A stretch of 64,000 nt of DNA. Source: Paraphysoderma sedebokerense (lineage: Eukaryota; Blastocladiomycota; Physodermatomycetes; Physodermatales; Physodermataceae). The stretch is from the NCBI GenBank assembly GCA_025602915.1, contig JAHLJZ010000031.1:1-64000 (forward strand), read 5' to 3'. The notes beneath the pieces are model-generated. The model was not told the origin of the DNA. It did not search any database and was given only the letters and a program-made list of their open reading frames with translations. Every line of letters starts with the position of its first letter. The first letter of the stretch is position 1. The position numbers and the translations under genes are program-made. Positions 1-10,379 of the stretch are shown here, in pieces.

Positions 1-145
1 ATAAGGAATTTTTACAGCAGGCGGCAACTTCCAAAATTGACAGCTTTCGCCCTTTGCTACAAATTTTACCGGCTCTTTATTAATATATATCAAATTACAT
101 AAACTTCATGATTGAAAGCGTAAAGCAGTCTGCTAACTCAGCTCT

Positions 146-2854
146 TTAAGATCTACCACCCGTCCTTCTATCTTTTGTCGCTTTCCAATGCTCAATCGCT
201 GGCAATCCATCGAAATCATCAATACTAGGACCATTGAGGTGAATAAACATGAGAGAATCAAGCCGATCATTTGACATACGATTACGTAGCTTATTTTTAA
301 GTCGATTCATGGCACTGAACTCCCTTTCTGCATCAACTGAAGATGTGGGAAGAAGCATCCCTATTCTTGCGAGGATGGAAAGGTTCGGAAATCGCTCATA
401 CCTGATCAAATCGGGGTCATCCAGTGTCCAAATACGCCTCCAAAAAGTCCTTAGATCGTAATCACGAAAACATGCATGGTCTAGCACGAAATTTTTCAAT
501 TTATCCCACTCCTCCTTGACCTGATATCTGTCAATCAATCTTCTATGTAAGACTCCGTTTACGTCCTTGTCTCTACCGAACCAATCGCAGAGTATCTTCA
601 AGTTTTGAATGCCATACTCGGCAAATCCCGTATCAAAGAAAGGAAAGGAACGAGGAACGAAAATTGAGAACGCTGATATAATCGGGAGTTCGTGAAAGCG
701 TTGCTGAAGATATCCTATGACTTTGCGGCAATATAAGGAGATGTCACGGATGAGATTTTCATGATCTTGAGGAAGGATGGTGAGAGTTATAGAGCGGAAT
801 GCGGGTGCGATAGGGTTAGCGTTTTCCGATTCCGATACTTCCTCGAGAAATTCCCGGAACGAGGGCGAGTAATTACCCCCTGGCACCAGCGGTTAATGAT
901 TTGGATAGTTGAATTGATAGCCTGACTAACTCGAGTTATATTGAAGTCGGAGACTGACGTTTGAAGTAATGCCAACTCTCCAAGAATATCATTAAGGAAC
1001 GCCAGGAATCCCACGAATCGGTATTGCCGTAAACGATTTAGTAGATTTGCTGCTATTCCACTTGGATCATTACTCGATAACTCATTCAAATACTGTCCAA
1101 GGGGCGAGATAATATTCCAGAAACGTTGCGCAACTAAAGCCATGCTTAGCCATCTCGTTTTCACGACCTTTAATATTTGTAATGATCCATCTGTTTCAAA
1201 CTCCTGCCAGAATTCTAAGTTCTCCAAACGTATGTATGACTTGGAGTAAAAAGCGTACATATCTTGAAAGAGAGTTTCAACCGTCTTCGTGAATGGAACG
1301 GCGTCAGCGGTATCCTTACTTTATTGATGTTAGTTGGGCTTTAATAGGCAATAGTCATAATTGCGGATTACGAAGAAAGCGCACCTGGCAAGTGCTAGTT
1401 GGTGTGCACAACAATGATTAAATAGCAAGAAGGGATTCATTCTTTGCATTTGTACAGCGACGCCATTGTGACGTCCTGTCATCACTGATGCTCCGTCCGT
1501 ACCCAGTCCGATTACTCTTTTCATATCAACACCCAAATGGTTCAAATGCTCTTGGATTTTACGCATAATACTGTCTGCGTCACAAGCATCTAACTTGAGC
1601 AAGCGTGAATACTTAACCGTTGGTGTTTCATTGTCAAGGAAGAGAATGTAGACCAAAAGCTGCTTGAAGACACTTATATCTGTGGTTTCATCGAGAATTA
1701 AGGTGATGAACGGAGATGCTTTGAGTTTGGATCGGAAGTTTTTATATTCGACGTAGTGAATCGACTCGATGAGCCCTCTGGCACCATCGAAATTATGATA
1801 CTGTGTGAAGCGAGAATGTCGAAAAGATGAATCTAATCTCCTAAGTTGAAGTCTAACATGGTCACTGAAGTCGGTGAGGGGCCTTCCCCTCTTGGCTACA
1901 AAGAATGCGCAATCCACCAGAACTTCAAGATATTTGTCTACTGTAGCAGCTTTTCGAACATATGCGTTATTAGGGGAAACTGACATTTGTTTTGACATTT
2001 GATCCAAAGTCTCTGCATGTTTGTGCTGAGCTGAGTTGTTATGTGTTCGCAATGTCGAACGTTTGCGATTTGTGGAGCCTGTAGGCGATATTGTCAATAC
2101 TCTGAATGTCTGAACGCAGGCTTATCGATGATAAAGGAACCTTTTTTGTAATCAGCGAATGGATTCTTCTGTTTGTATTTGCGACATAACAAACAATAGG
2201 CAACCTTTCGATTTTCGCTCGACTCCAACCATTTGAAAGATTTCTCCCACGATGGATGAAATGTATCGGGGTTCTTTTTTTTCTTGGAAAATCTCATCCT
2301 TTTCCTAGGTGGCAATCTGTCGTTGTCATCATTGTCATCGTCAGTAAAAGTGTCAGTTCCCTGCGCCTCGTCGTCGTTCTCATCATTGTCATTGTCGCAG
2401 TCATTGTCCGAATCGCTACTACTATTGCTATCAGATAGGGTATCATGATCATCATTAAGAATGTGACTGAGAATACCGGCACCTGTACGGTAGGCGGATG
2501 CCGAATTAGTTGCAGAAACACGATGTCGAGAACAAGTAACATCTGTATTCGACGATGACGAAGATTCAGTCGAATTTATTAAGACACGACATGAAGAATT
2601 GACATTGAATAATGCTGATGTTATGATTCTGCCGCGGCTTGTGTAATATTTGAATCGGTGGAAGATGGGTGCTCAAGAGTGTCGGTATTGGATGTAACCA
2701 TTGATGTGTCGTCGGTTGACGGAAGAGAAAAAAAAGAAGTAAGCTTCGGCTGGACAGAACTCCTTCGAGAGTCAGGTAAATTAGGGGGGACCATGGTGTC
2801 AGGTGTGACTGCTGATATATTCTGTTTTGTATTATAATATATAAATTTATACAA
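146..2854 (-). mobile_element. Decayed hAT-superfamily DNA transposon (transposase remains)
   Basis: The parts of a hAT transposase lie in order on the minus strand. They are a Ser/Asp-rich N-terminal stretch (2854-2320), a BED/TTF-type zinc-finger segment with a CxxC pair (2315-2100), the catalytic-domain segment with LDETTD and GTDGAS motifs (about 1950-1390), and a C-terminal dimerisation segment with DAEREFSAMNRLKNKLRNRM (about 400-240). The reading frame shifts near 2640, near 2097 and near 885. A short stretch around 1320-1390 has a GT start, a CTAAC branch-like site and an AG end, so it may be a genuine intron. No single intact transposase frame exists, so the copy is probably inactive. 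Terminal inverted repeats and the 8-bp target duplication could not be fixed; the left end may lie outside the window. A short GC-rich inverted repeat at 2905-2920 may belong to the right subterminal region. Confidence 0.85.
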
Positions 2855-2880
2855 AAACAGTCGCCTTTTCCCCTCAAATT

Positions 2881-3275
2881 TGCCGGTCCTACCTTCAGGG
2901 GATCAGGCGGCAGGCCGCCTTCTCATGATTTTTTTCCCGGCGGACCTGACTCGTTTACAGGCAAAAAACCTTCAAATTGCTCTTATTTTAATCACTGCAG
3001 GTGCCGTATGCTGTATATATGCTGTGTGCTGAACTGAGCGTTTGTTTTGGAAGATCTGCAAATGTACGAAAACGTACGGCATGTGTACCATCCCATTTTA
3101 TTCATACCAGACTGAATGATGAGAATAGACAAACAAGTAGCAGATTCCGTTGAGAGTATCGCTATATTTTTTTGATAGCATCAAATGCATTTCATTGTGC
3201 GGGAATCTAGATTTGAAGAATAACGAAAAGGGCAAGCACAGGACAAGCCCAGACGGCGCGCGCATTAGCAAGGGG
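2881..3275. other. Left flank between transposon and repeat
   Basis: No gene is visible here. The stretch contains the inverted repeat AGGCGGC/GCCGCCT (2905-2920) and ends at the left breakpoint of the tandem segment. It is the only native upstream DNA seen for HMGB copy 1 beyond the breakpoint. Confidence 0.5.
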
Positions 3276-3688
3276 AGGCCCGGGAGCTGCGGCAGAAGGA
3301 GGGCTGCGGTCAATTTCATAAGGAGGGAAGCAATTCCCCACTGCCTTCCTTCTCCACAACATTCCACCCTCTCTATCTCGCAAGATTTCTCAAATCAAAG
3401 CTTGATTCTCCCATCCATCCGTCCCTTGCATCCCAGACAAAGGTATGTTGCTGACAATTTCTCCCCCGAACCCTCCCTCCCGTCTTTATTGCGTTCCACA
3501 CGTTTCCGCTGTGGGAACAGCCCCACTGCCGCTGGTGTACACTGTACAACAAGCGCACTAGTAAACTGCCCTGGACGCTTCAACGGGCTGCCACCACATA
3601 CACACTCCAAACTGACCCTCCACCCCGCGACTTCGTCTTAGGTTTCACATCCCACCTCCCTCTACTACCACTACTTACACAACACACA
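3276..3688 (+). promoter_or_regulatory. HMGB upstream region with a possible 5'UTR intron
   Basis: These 413 bp upstream of the HMGB start codon begin with a GC-rich block at the breakpoint and continue as pyrimidine-rich DNA. An AAAG/GTATGT donor-like site at 3443 and a TCTTAG acceptor-like site ending at 3641 suggest a roughly 200-nt intron in the 5' untranslated region. This is inference from splice-site shape only. The same region in copy 2 is 19061-19473. Confidence 0.4.
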
Positions 3689-4644
3689 ATGCCCAAAGAA
3701 GCTAAAGTCAAGAAGTCCGTCGATGCCCCCATGAAACGAGGCAAAAAGGTCAAGAAAGCCAAAGACCCCAACGCTCCCAAGAGACCTTTATCCGGCTACT
3801 TCCACTTTTGTGCCGAAGCTAGGGATGGTGTGAAAAGCGAAAACCCCGGGCTCAATGTTGGTATGTTTGGGTTTCCCTTTTTCGTTGTTGCCCGTCAGAG
3901 GTGCCACCTTGTCTCTATCTTTGTTTGGACGGATGATGCCGTCGGTGGCGGTTTTGCATGCTCCGAATCCAACATTATATGCTACCTAATCAGTGCATGT
4001 TGATGTTGGGGCTTATGTGTTTCACGACTATATGCTACTGTTTCTGCTTTTTCTTGTCGATAGACTTTTAAAAACTCGTATGCATAAACAACCTTTTCGT
4101 GGCGAAACTAACATCCTATTTTTTATTGTCTTTTCATCGTCTGTGTTTGTATCCACATTGGGCGACATCTCATCCGCCCTGTTCGTCTATAAACAGGTGA
4201 AATTGCCAAGATCCTCGGTGCTAAATGGAAGGAATTAGATGAAAACGAAAAGAAGGTATGTTCATCCGATTCATTTATCGTCCTAGTTGCCTTGCGTTCT
4301 TCATCGTACCTTTAGCATTTGTCTATTTCTGCTCTCCTATTCTGTCGTTCTCAATCTTGAATATTTGTATCCTTCATTTTGTCTCTCACTGCAAATAACG
4401 TCAGGTTTTCTGAGTCGTGTTTAACGTATCCTATCTATCTTTTTAAAATAATAGCCATATAACGATAAAGCCAAAGCTGACAAGGCCCGTTATGACAAAG
4501 AGATGGCTAAATACAAAGGTGGTGCTGCCGCTGGCGATGTATGTTTGACATTTCCCTCCTGCTTCTTAATCGTTCTTGCCAGCATTCAATATTAACTGAT
4601 CCCTACATTTAAATTCTCAAACTCAGGACGAAGATGAAGAGTAG
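3689..4644 (+). CDS. HMG-box chromatin protein, NHP6/HMGB type (copy 1)
   Basis: Non-sequence-specific DNA-bending protein of the NHP6/HMGB family, acting in the nucleus on chromatin and transcription complexes. Exons are 3689-3860, 4197-4255, 4455-4538 and 4627-4644, all with GT-AG borders and consistent phase, giving 110 aa. Residues 1-25 are a lysine-rich basic arm. A single HMG box runs from about 26 to 97, opening with [15 protein letters not shown] and holding the AKxLGxKWK-type core (here [11 protein letters not shown]). The protein ends in a short acidic tail (DDEDEE). Length and single-box layout match yeast NHP6 rather than two-box animal HMGB1. It is the first gene of the duplicated segment, so its dosage is doubled if the duplication is real. 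Confidence 0.95.
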
Positions 4645-5747
4645 ATTGTGTTGTATCTAACATATCATAACCACCAATCTTTCCTTTCCTCTGGAAAATC
4701 GTTGAAATTTCCTGTCACTTTCATCGCAACCCAGCTTGATTTCATCATCATTCGTTAATCCTTCAACAATCATACCTTATTTGGAGCATTCAAATTCACC
4801 CTTTGTCATTGGTTACATCGACGTGGATATATGGAACACAAGTCGTTCTTATCGGTTCACCATAGTTTTCTAGTTTTATCTGTGTAACTTATACCTTTTT
4901 TTTTTCTTTCAAGAGATGTTATGGATAAATTTGGTAGTGTTGGGTTAAGGCGATATAGCAGGGGATCATGGTTATATATTGCAAATGTAGCGAAAGGTGT
5001 AACTGCGGATGGTTTCTATTTAGTTACGTTTAGTTTCTTTTCTGTAATCATGTACGGGAATAAATGACCGGATATTGTGTTTTAAGTGCGAAAGAGAAAC
5101 AGAGACCGAAATTGGAGTCTTCTAAAGTGACCTGTATATATTCGATATAATCCAACTGATACAGTTGTATTCGTGCACTTCAATTTTTGCGACGCCCCGC
5201 TCTTTCTCGCGATTCGTTCTGCGTTCAGTAGTAATTTGGTCTTCCTCATCAACTGTACAATGCAACCAATGTATCCTTAATAAGAATAAATAAATCTTTG
5301 GTTCACAATCCTTTGCCTGACTTTGGTAAACCACCGCCGAATCTCCAAGATTCTAAACCAACCAATCCCAAAATGTACATATATACTCTATCTACACCCG
5401 TGTAAGCCATGTCCGAGTAGTCCATTCATATCACCCGATATTATTTTATCTATCACGAGATAACAGTTCTGGAATGTAAATAATCCAATTTTCTTTTTGC
5501 CTGTTGCAAATTGTAAAACGAATTTACCTGAATTCATTATTGATAATTTATTTTTATTTTTATAGTATAAATCCGCAAACCGGACACAAAAACCGGGAAA
5601 ATAGAACTAACAAAGTCACAAAATAGCAAAATAAATAGACACAAATAAATTTCAATTATTTTTACTTGAACAAACTATAAATCAGACTTTAGATTCTAGC
5701 AATTTAAGCAGTTTTAAATCTGTTGAAACGTTAGTATCTTTGTCAAA
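4645..5747. other. Intergenic region between two convergent genes (1.1 kb)
   Basis: AT-rich DNA between the 3' ends of HMGB (+) and the 535-aa gene (-). It should contain both 3' untranslated regions. I see no RNA gene, repeat or credible coding exon. The copy 2 equivalent is 20430-21532. Confidence 0.6.
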
Positions 5748-7580
5748 TTAAACTTTGATTCCTAATGCTTTTTGTAGCGTATTTCCACTATTCTGTTGCA
5801 AAATCAGGTCAAGTGTATTTGAATTTAATGGCGTTAATTTAGATGGTTTAAAATACGATTTGGTAATGTGGATATCTGAATGTAATTGACGCCATAAATT
5901 TGGATGTATGTAATTAAAGGTACCACGTGTTGGACGGGATGAAATTGGTTTGATAAGTTGATTTAAGGGTGGAGTGGAGTAGACTGGTTTAGCTGGATTT
6001 AAAGATGTCGTGAGGGAGTAAGATGGTTTGGTAGATGGGGAGTGGGTGTTAGTGTAGAATGATGGCGGAGGTGGATGTGTGACTGGTTTCGCGGTTGAGC
6101 TGATTAGATGGAGGTAAAAGAGTAGAGAAAGATAGAGGTATTACGTTTGTTAATGCGTTAACGTTTCAAAGTGTATTCTGTATCTGTCGGATGGAAGTAT
6201 AAAAGGTATTTGTTACCTTGAATCCTGACACCCGCTGGTAGGCTTTCGGACATCATCATAAGTCACTTGCCGTGGAGGGAGCAGAGACGCGATGATTGGA
6301 GATCTGGCGTTTAAGATTTGGCGTATCGAGAAATTCCTGTTTGAACAGCAGATACATTCCACACAATGCCATCTAAGTATCAAATAATAGAACAAAAGAT
6401 CTTTTCTGGTGCCTTACTTTCTTGATTTCGTTGAACTTCCACTGCCCGTGACTGCCGCGAGCTGTTTCTCCGCGTCTTCAGAATCGGCATTCTTCGGTTG
6501 GGCGACCCCTGAAATTATCGCAAAAGCCTGTTTCCTTTGCTCGGAACTTGACAGCTGGGCCTCCATGGTAAGTTGATCTAGATTCAAATCATTCAAATCA
6601 GAAGCGTCCATCGTAGCCCTCGCGTTTGACTTGAACAGTTTTCGCTTCTCTGCTAAATGCCCAAATCCAACATTCCGAGCTTTGTTCAGCTTTTTCAACC
6701 CAAATCTTCGGGAACGCTTCGAAGGCTGCCCTTCTGAATTCATGCCGATGTCTATGAATGTCGACTGAGCATGCTTAGACAACGAAAATTTGAAGGAACC
6801 AGTTTTTCTGAATTTGACTGGCATTCTATCAATGTTGAAATATTTTGTTCGTACACAAAAAAGATTGTCAATTTGACCTTGAACGAATTTGGTGTGCTCA
6901 CCGGTTGAATAAAGTTGTAAGGAAAAGGAGCGAAGAAACCTATAAAAGCTCTAATAATGCCAAGATATGAGTTTTAAATATTTATGAGTCCACGAAAGAA
7001 ACCGAAAATTCACCTCAAAGAAATGGCGTTCTTTCGTCGAATCTAGTTTCGCACCCCATTCGACCAACATTCGGCTATAACGAAAAGCTAAACTCTGTAA
7101 GGCATCGCTTTTGCGACCATCCATACCGGGCTCGGATTCTCGTAGATCATTCAAATCAGTTGTTGGATTTCGTTCTAGGTCATTTCCTATACCAGGTGAA
7201 ATTTTAGAGGATTTTAATTGGAGATTACAATATTCTGTTGAATTATTCAAGAGGTCATCAAAATCTGCTGTCTGGGCAAACTGAATGAAAATTGGAGATA
7301 AGTGGGGCAAATTGCTTAATGTATTTTCCTTGACTTTCGATAAAGACGGCATTTGAGGTACGTTCGAATGCAACTGCGAGGTTGATTGATGAGTAGTCAC
7401 CGTTAGAATACTCGTTTTACGACTGCTTGATGAAGAACGATTTGAGTTATTGTGTTGGTCATCCTTTGGAGTAGTTGAAAAAATATCCACACTTCCATTT
7501 CGTGCGCCGACAATAGACGGGTTCAACGTCGGGATTTCTGCGGTGTCTAGAGGTAATTCAGCTAAACGAGGATTAGACAT
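5748..7580 (-). CDS. Unrecognised 535-aa protein, four exons (copy 1)
   Basis: I do not recognise this family. Four exons join in phase: 7014-7580, 6418-6950, 6217-6372 and 5748-6099. The joins are supported because the frame opens exactly at the 6951 acceptor (an in-frame stop lies at the splice site) and because exon 2 ends at a GTAAGG donor that removes a stop. The product has a Ser/Thr/Asn-rich N-terminus (1-100), then a probable helical region around residues 160-240 rich in aromatic and basic residues (motif FYRFLRSF across the first splice). A basic Lys/Arg patch (KRSRRFGLKKLNKAR) follows at about 260-275, and the C-terminal third is Pro/Ser/Thr-rich (from about 355). No transmembrane segment or signal peptide is evident. 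It diverges from ARPC5 across a 407-bp shared promoter. Confidence 0.75.
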
Positions 7581-7987
7581 CGCATAAGCTCACTGCAGTG
7601 ATGAGAGGGTTACCAGATGTATAAAAGATCCGGCAAGAACTCGATCAAAATGTAGTCAACTCAAGACAAACACGAGAGGTCGAGTTAGGTGGGCACGACA
7701 GTTCCGATGATACATTCCAGCCAGTCAGAACGCTACAACTTGTATGGTTGCAAGTATCAGATTTCTAAGATGGCCACATTGATAACGGATATAATATTTA
7801 CCTTTTCATTTCCAAAAGATGTAATAATTTTAATACCAATTGGGATCTCCGCCATTAGATCGCCTATTATCATTCTGTAGGGCACGTGACCTTTCATCTC
7901 GAAGCCGAATTTGTGTCCCGTCTTCCAAGACCGAAAGCTGCTGCTCATTTTCTCTTATATCCATATTCCCGAATTACAGTTCTCAAT
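7581..7987. promoter_or_regulatory. Shared divergent promoter, 535-aa gene / ARPC5
   Basis: 407 bp between two divergent start codons. It holds a CACGTG element at 7883-7888, about 100 bp upstream of the ARPC5 ATG. No coding exon is seen. The copy 2 equivalent is 23366-23772, with the element at 23668-23673. Confidence 0.6.
7883..7888. promoter_or_regulatory. CACGTG element upstream of ARPC5
   Basis: Core CACGTG followed by AC, so the reverse strand reads GTCACGTG, the shape bound by Cbf1-type bHLH factors. It lies about 100 bp upstream of the start codon. The factor itself is not known from the sequence. Confidence 0.4.
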
Positions 7988-8804
7988 ATGGCGCACCGAA
8001 AAGTTGATGTCGATTCTATGGCCGTTGATGATGACTACGATGATGAGAACGCCGCCCCTGAATCTGCTGCCGCTGTTGATGTCCACCTTATTACTTCTCA
8101 GGTAGACTCGAGGGCAGCCGAAGTATCTAATTTGATACAAAGGTATGTTGCAAGGGAAAATCCATTTTCCTTGAAAGCAAATTCAGTCTGAAGATAGCCG
8201 ACAACTTCAAATGTACCGTCGGAAATCAACTTAGACGCGGCTGTTTACTTTCTCAATCCTTCTCTGGCAATATACTGACGTATCTGTCTTCGCTTTGTAT
8301 TTACTAAAGGGGTCAAGCGTCCGAAGCAGTTTTGAAAGCTCTGGACAACCCTCCGTATGGTTCAGACTCCATTAACTCTGCTAAAGTAACTATCAATCTG
8401 GATTACCATGTTTTCACAATGTCTCGACCTCGTTCTCCCCTTGCCATAGTTTAACATCATGTCTGGTTATTTCAGGACAAAAACACACGTACCGTTATCG
8501 ATGCTCTGTCTGCCGCTAAATCGGCAGATATTCCCAGTATAATCAAGAAATTGTCGGTGGAGCAGTGCGATGTATTGATGAAATATTTGTATAAGGGTTT
8601 CGCTACCCCGGAAGTGTTCAACACTGGTGTTCTGTTGGCATGGCATGAGAAGGTTAGCTCTTGTTTCTACTTGTATTCCCAACTTTCTCGCCAACTCAAA
8701 CTTATATTATCTGTTCTTTTATTCGTTTCCTTCCATTGCAGTTGACTGAAGTCGCTGGTGTGGGCAGTATCGTCAGGGTGATGGCAGACCGTCGGACCGT
8801 TTAA
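7988..8804 (+). CDS. ARPC5: Arp2/3 complex subunit 5, ARPC5/p16 (copy 1)
   Basis: Smallest subunit of the seven-protein Arp2/3 complex, which nucleates branched actin filaments at endocytic patches. Exons are 7988-8142, 8310-8385, 8476-8652 and 8742-8804, giving 156 aa, close to the family's usual length of about 151-155. Family landmarks include the acidic N-terminus, ALDNPPYGS near the middle, the segment after SVEQCDVLMKYLYKG, and LLAWHEK followed by the VGSIVRVMADRRTV C-terminus. All four exons join in phase at GT-AG borders. The gene diverges from the unrecognised 535-aa gene and faces the two-pass membrane protein gene tail to tail. Confidence 0.95.
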
Positions 8805-9147
8805 TGTGGCCATGTCAAATTCATAATTTCTAGTAGTGTTCATGACGAAGGACAAAGAACATCACTCTGAACATGTATCATATTAACCGTTAGATGAGAA
8901 AAAGAAATCATGGAGTCACGTTCACCATTTTTTATAAGGATATGATGTCTTAATTGCCTTAAGCTTAAAATCAATAGCCTGCGCAAGACACAGCTGATAT
9001 CTTATATTTCACGAGTACACAGTATTTGATAACAACGAAGGGCCCAATCTTTGTCAACAAATAAATATTATACATCTATGTTTACAATCTATATATAGGT
9101 TTCTAGGGAATATACTTAACACGATCCAGATACGCCAAAACATATGC
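8805..9147. other. Convergent 3' intergenic region
   Basis: 343 bp of AT-rich DNA between the ARPC5 stop and the stop of the two-pass membrane protein gene. No feature beyond presumed 3' untranslated regions. The copy 2 equivalent is 24590-24932. Confidence 0.6.
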
Positions 9148-9891
9148 TTATGAGATGTTAACTTTCTTTGGCGCTGTTAAAATAACCACTAATCCGGCGA
9201 TGCCGCCAAAAATGATGACGACAAAGGAGAACAGGCTAAGCCTTTTATTCCAAACTCTGAACACAGCGTCGCGCTTAGTGACTATGGGGCTCACCCATCC
9301 TAACCACCAAGCCGGCATGATAAAGAATCCAAGGCAAAATAATACAAAAGGTGTGCATTTGTATAGCGGCTGTTTCTTGTTCGCATTCCTGTAGGTTGTG
9401 GTCGTATAAAAGGACCCAATGATCGATGGCGCCTGTTCAGTAGCAGCAGATTTGTCGTCAAATGATGGTGGCGGGTCGAATGAAAAGTACGACTTCGGAA
9501 ATTTTTCGGGTGCTGTCGTTGCATTCAGTGGCTGCGACGGTGGGGAAGGTTTATACTGCGGTGAAAGGAAAGCAGGATAAGGCGGTGAATCAGTTATTGG
9601 TGGTGGAACTGAAAAAGACGAGGGTATTGTGTCAATTTCTGGCCAAATGTCGTCTTTATTGGAAATACTTCTGCTCGCTGTATTTGAACTTGTGTTCGAA
9701 TTAGCAGTCATGGTTGTTCTAGTCGTATAATTTGAAGCCGCGGTGTCAGTTCGTGATCGTCCCGTCGCAGGTTTGGGACTGTAGCTGATGCTCGAAGGGG
9801 TTTGGTTGTTGGAGGAATTCGAGCGAACTGACTGACCATAACGGTCAATCTCTGACGATTCAAAATCTGCATAAGTGAAATGACTGCTCAT
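9148..9891 (-). CDS. Ser/Pro/Thr-rich two-pass membrane protein (copy 1)
   Basis: Intronless gene of 247 aa. I chose the ATG at 9891 (MSSHFTYAD) because the upstream in-frame extension begins with TTG. Residues 1-175 are low complexity, rich in Ser, Thr, Asn and Pro, and probably disordered. A polar segment ending in YKCTPF leads into a first transmembrane helix (LFCLGFFIMPAWWLGWV). A short basic loop follows (VTKRDAVFRVWNKRL), then a second helix (LFSFVVIIFGGIAGLVVIL) and a very short tail. Fungal genomes carry similar Ser-rich N-terminus plus two-helix proteins of unknown role, but no function can be assigned. A long cytosolic N-terminus anchored by a hairpin is the simplest topology. Confidence 0.75.
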   Translation of the reverse strand: MSSHFTYADFESSEIDRYGQSVRSNSSNNQTPSSISYSPKPATGRSRTDTAASNYTTRTTMTANSNTSSNTASRSISNKDDIWPEIDTIPSSFSVPPPITDSPPYPAFLSPQYKPSPPSQPLNATTAPEKFPKSYFSFDPPPSFDDKSAATEQAPSIIGSFYTTTTYRNANKKQPLYKCTPFVLFCLGFFIMPAWWLGWVSPIVTKRDAVFRVWNKRLSLFSFVVIIFGGIAGLVVILTAPKKVNIS

Positions 9892-10379
9892 CGTTGTGAC
9901 CACAAGTTTGCAACGGCTGATGTTCAAGTTGTCGTTTGAGCGCCTTCTGTTGAAAATTTAGTCGACTTTCGATTTTTGGAATAAAAACGAGTGGCGGACT
10001 GAAGCGAAACCTCCTTTATTTTTAACAGAAAGGTTGGACGGGAATGCCAAGCTTTTGCAAGAGGTGAATTTTGATTGATCATACACGGAACGTACATTAA
10101 TGTCGTACCAGATTGACACGCAAAATATAAACGGTGCGGTGAAGCACGCGTCGAATCTCCCGATACCAATCACTGCTGGAGGACAGATTATTTCACTATA
10201 TAGTGCATATAAAATATTTCGAACACAATCCTTCTTGTATTACAGCGGCATTGATTGGAAGAAATGGTTTTATTACAATCGATTAAAAATTTAATATTAA
10301 AGTCACATTAGATATCTAAGACGTGCACACTGCACATGCTCTTTGTGTTTATCGCACACAGAAAACCAATGCTGTCCCA
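9892..10379. other. Intergenic region: promoter of membrane gene, 3' side of CMS1
   Basis: 488 bp between two minus-strand genes. It contains a 12-bp palindrome CACTATATAGTG near 10195. A short plus-strand open frame here (10100-10294) has no supporting features. The copy 2 equivalent is 25677-26164. Confidence 0.5.

Noticed and set aside
2320-2440. GTC/ATC-rich tract near the transposon
   Set aside because: It encodes the Asp/Asn-rich acidic stretch of the transposase N-terminus on the minus strand; not a satellite.
3150-3641. 163-residue plus-strand open frame spanning the left breakpoint
   Set aside because: It crosses the repeat edge, lies in the HMGB leader and shows no domain; the repeated part recurs only because the segment is duplicated.
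5122-5334. 70-residue minus-strand frame downstream of HMGB
   Set aside because: No motif, no splice partner and it sits in presumed 3' untranslated DNA.
10100-10294. Plus-strand frame of 64 residues
   Set aside because: Lies in the promoter of the two-pass membrane gene and overlaps another frame on the opposite strand; no features.
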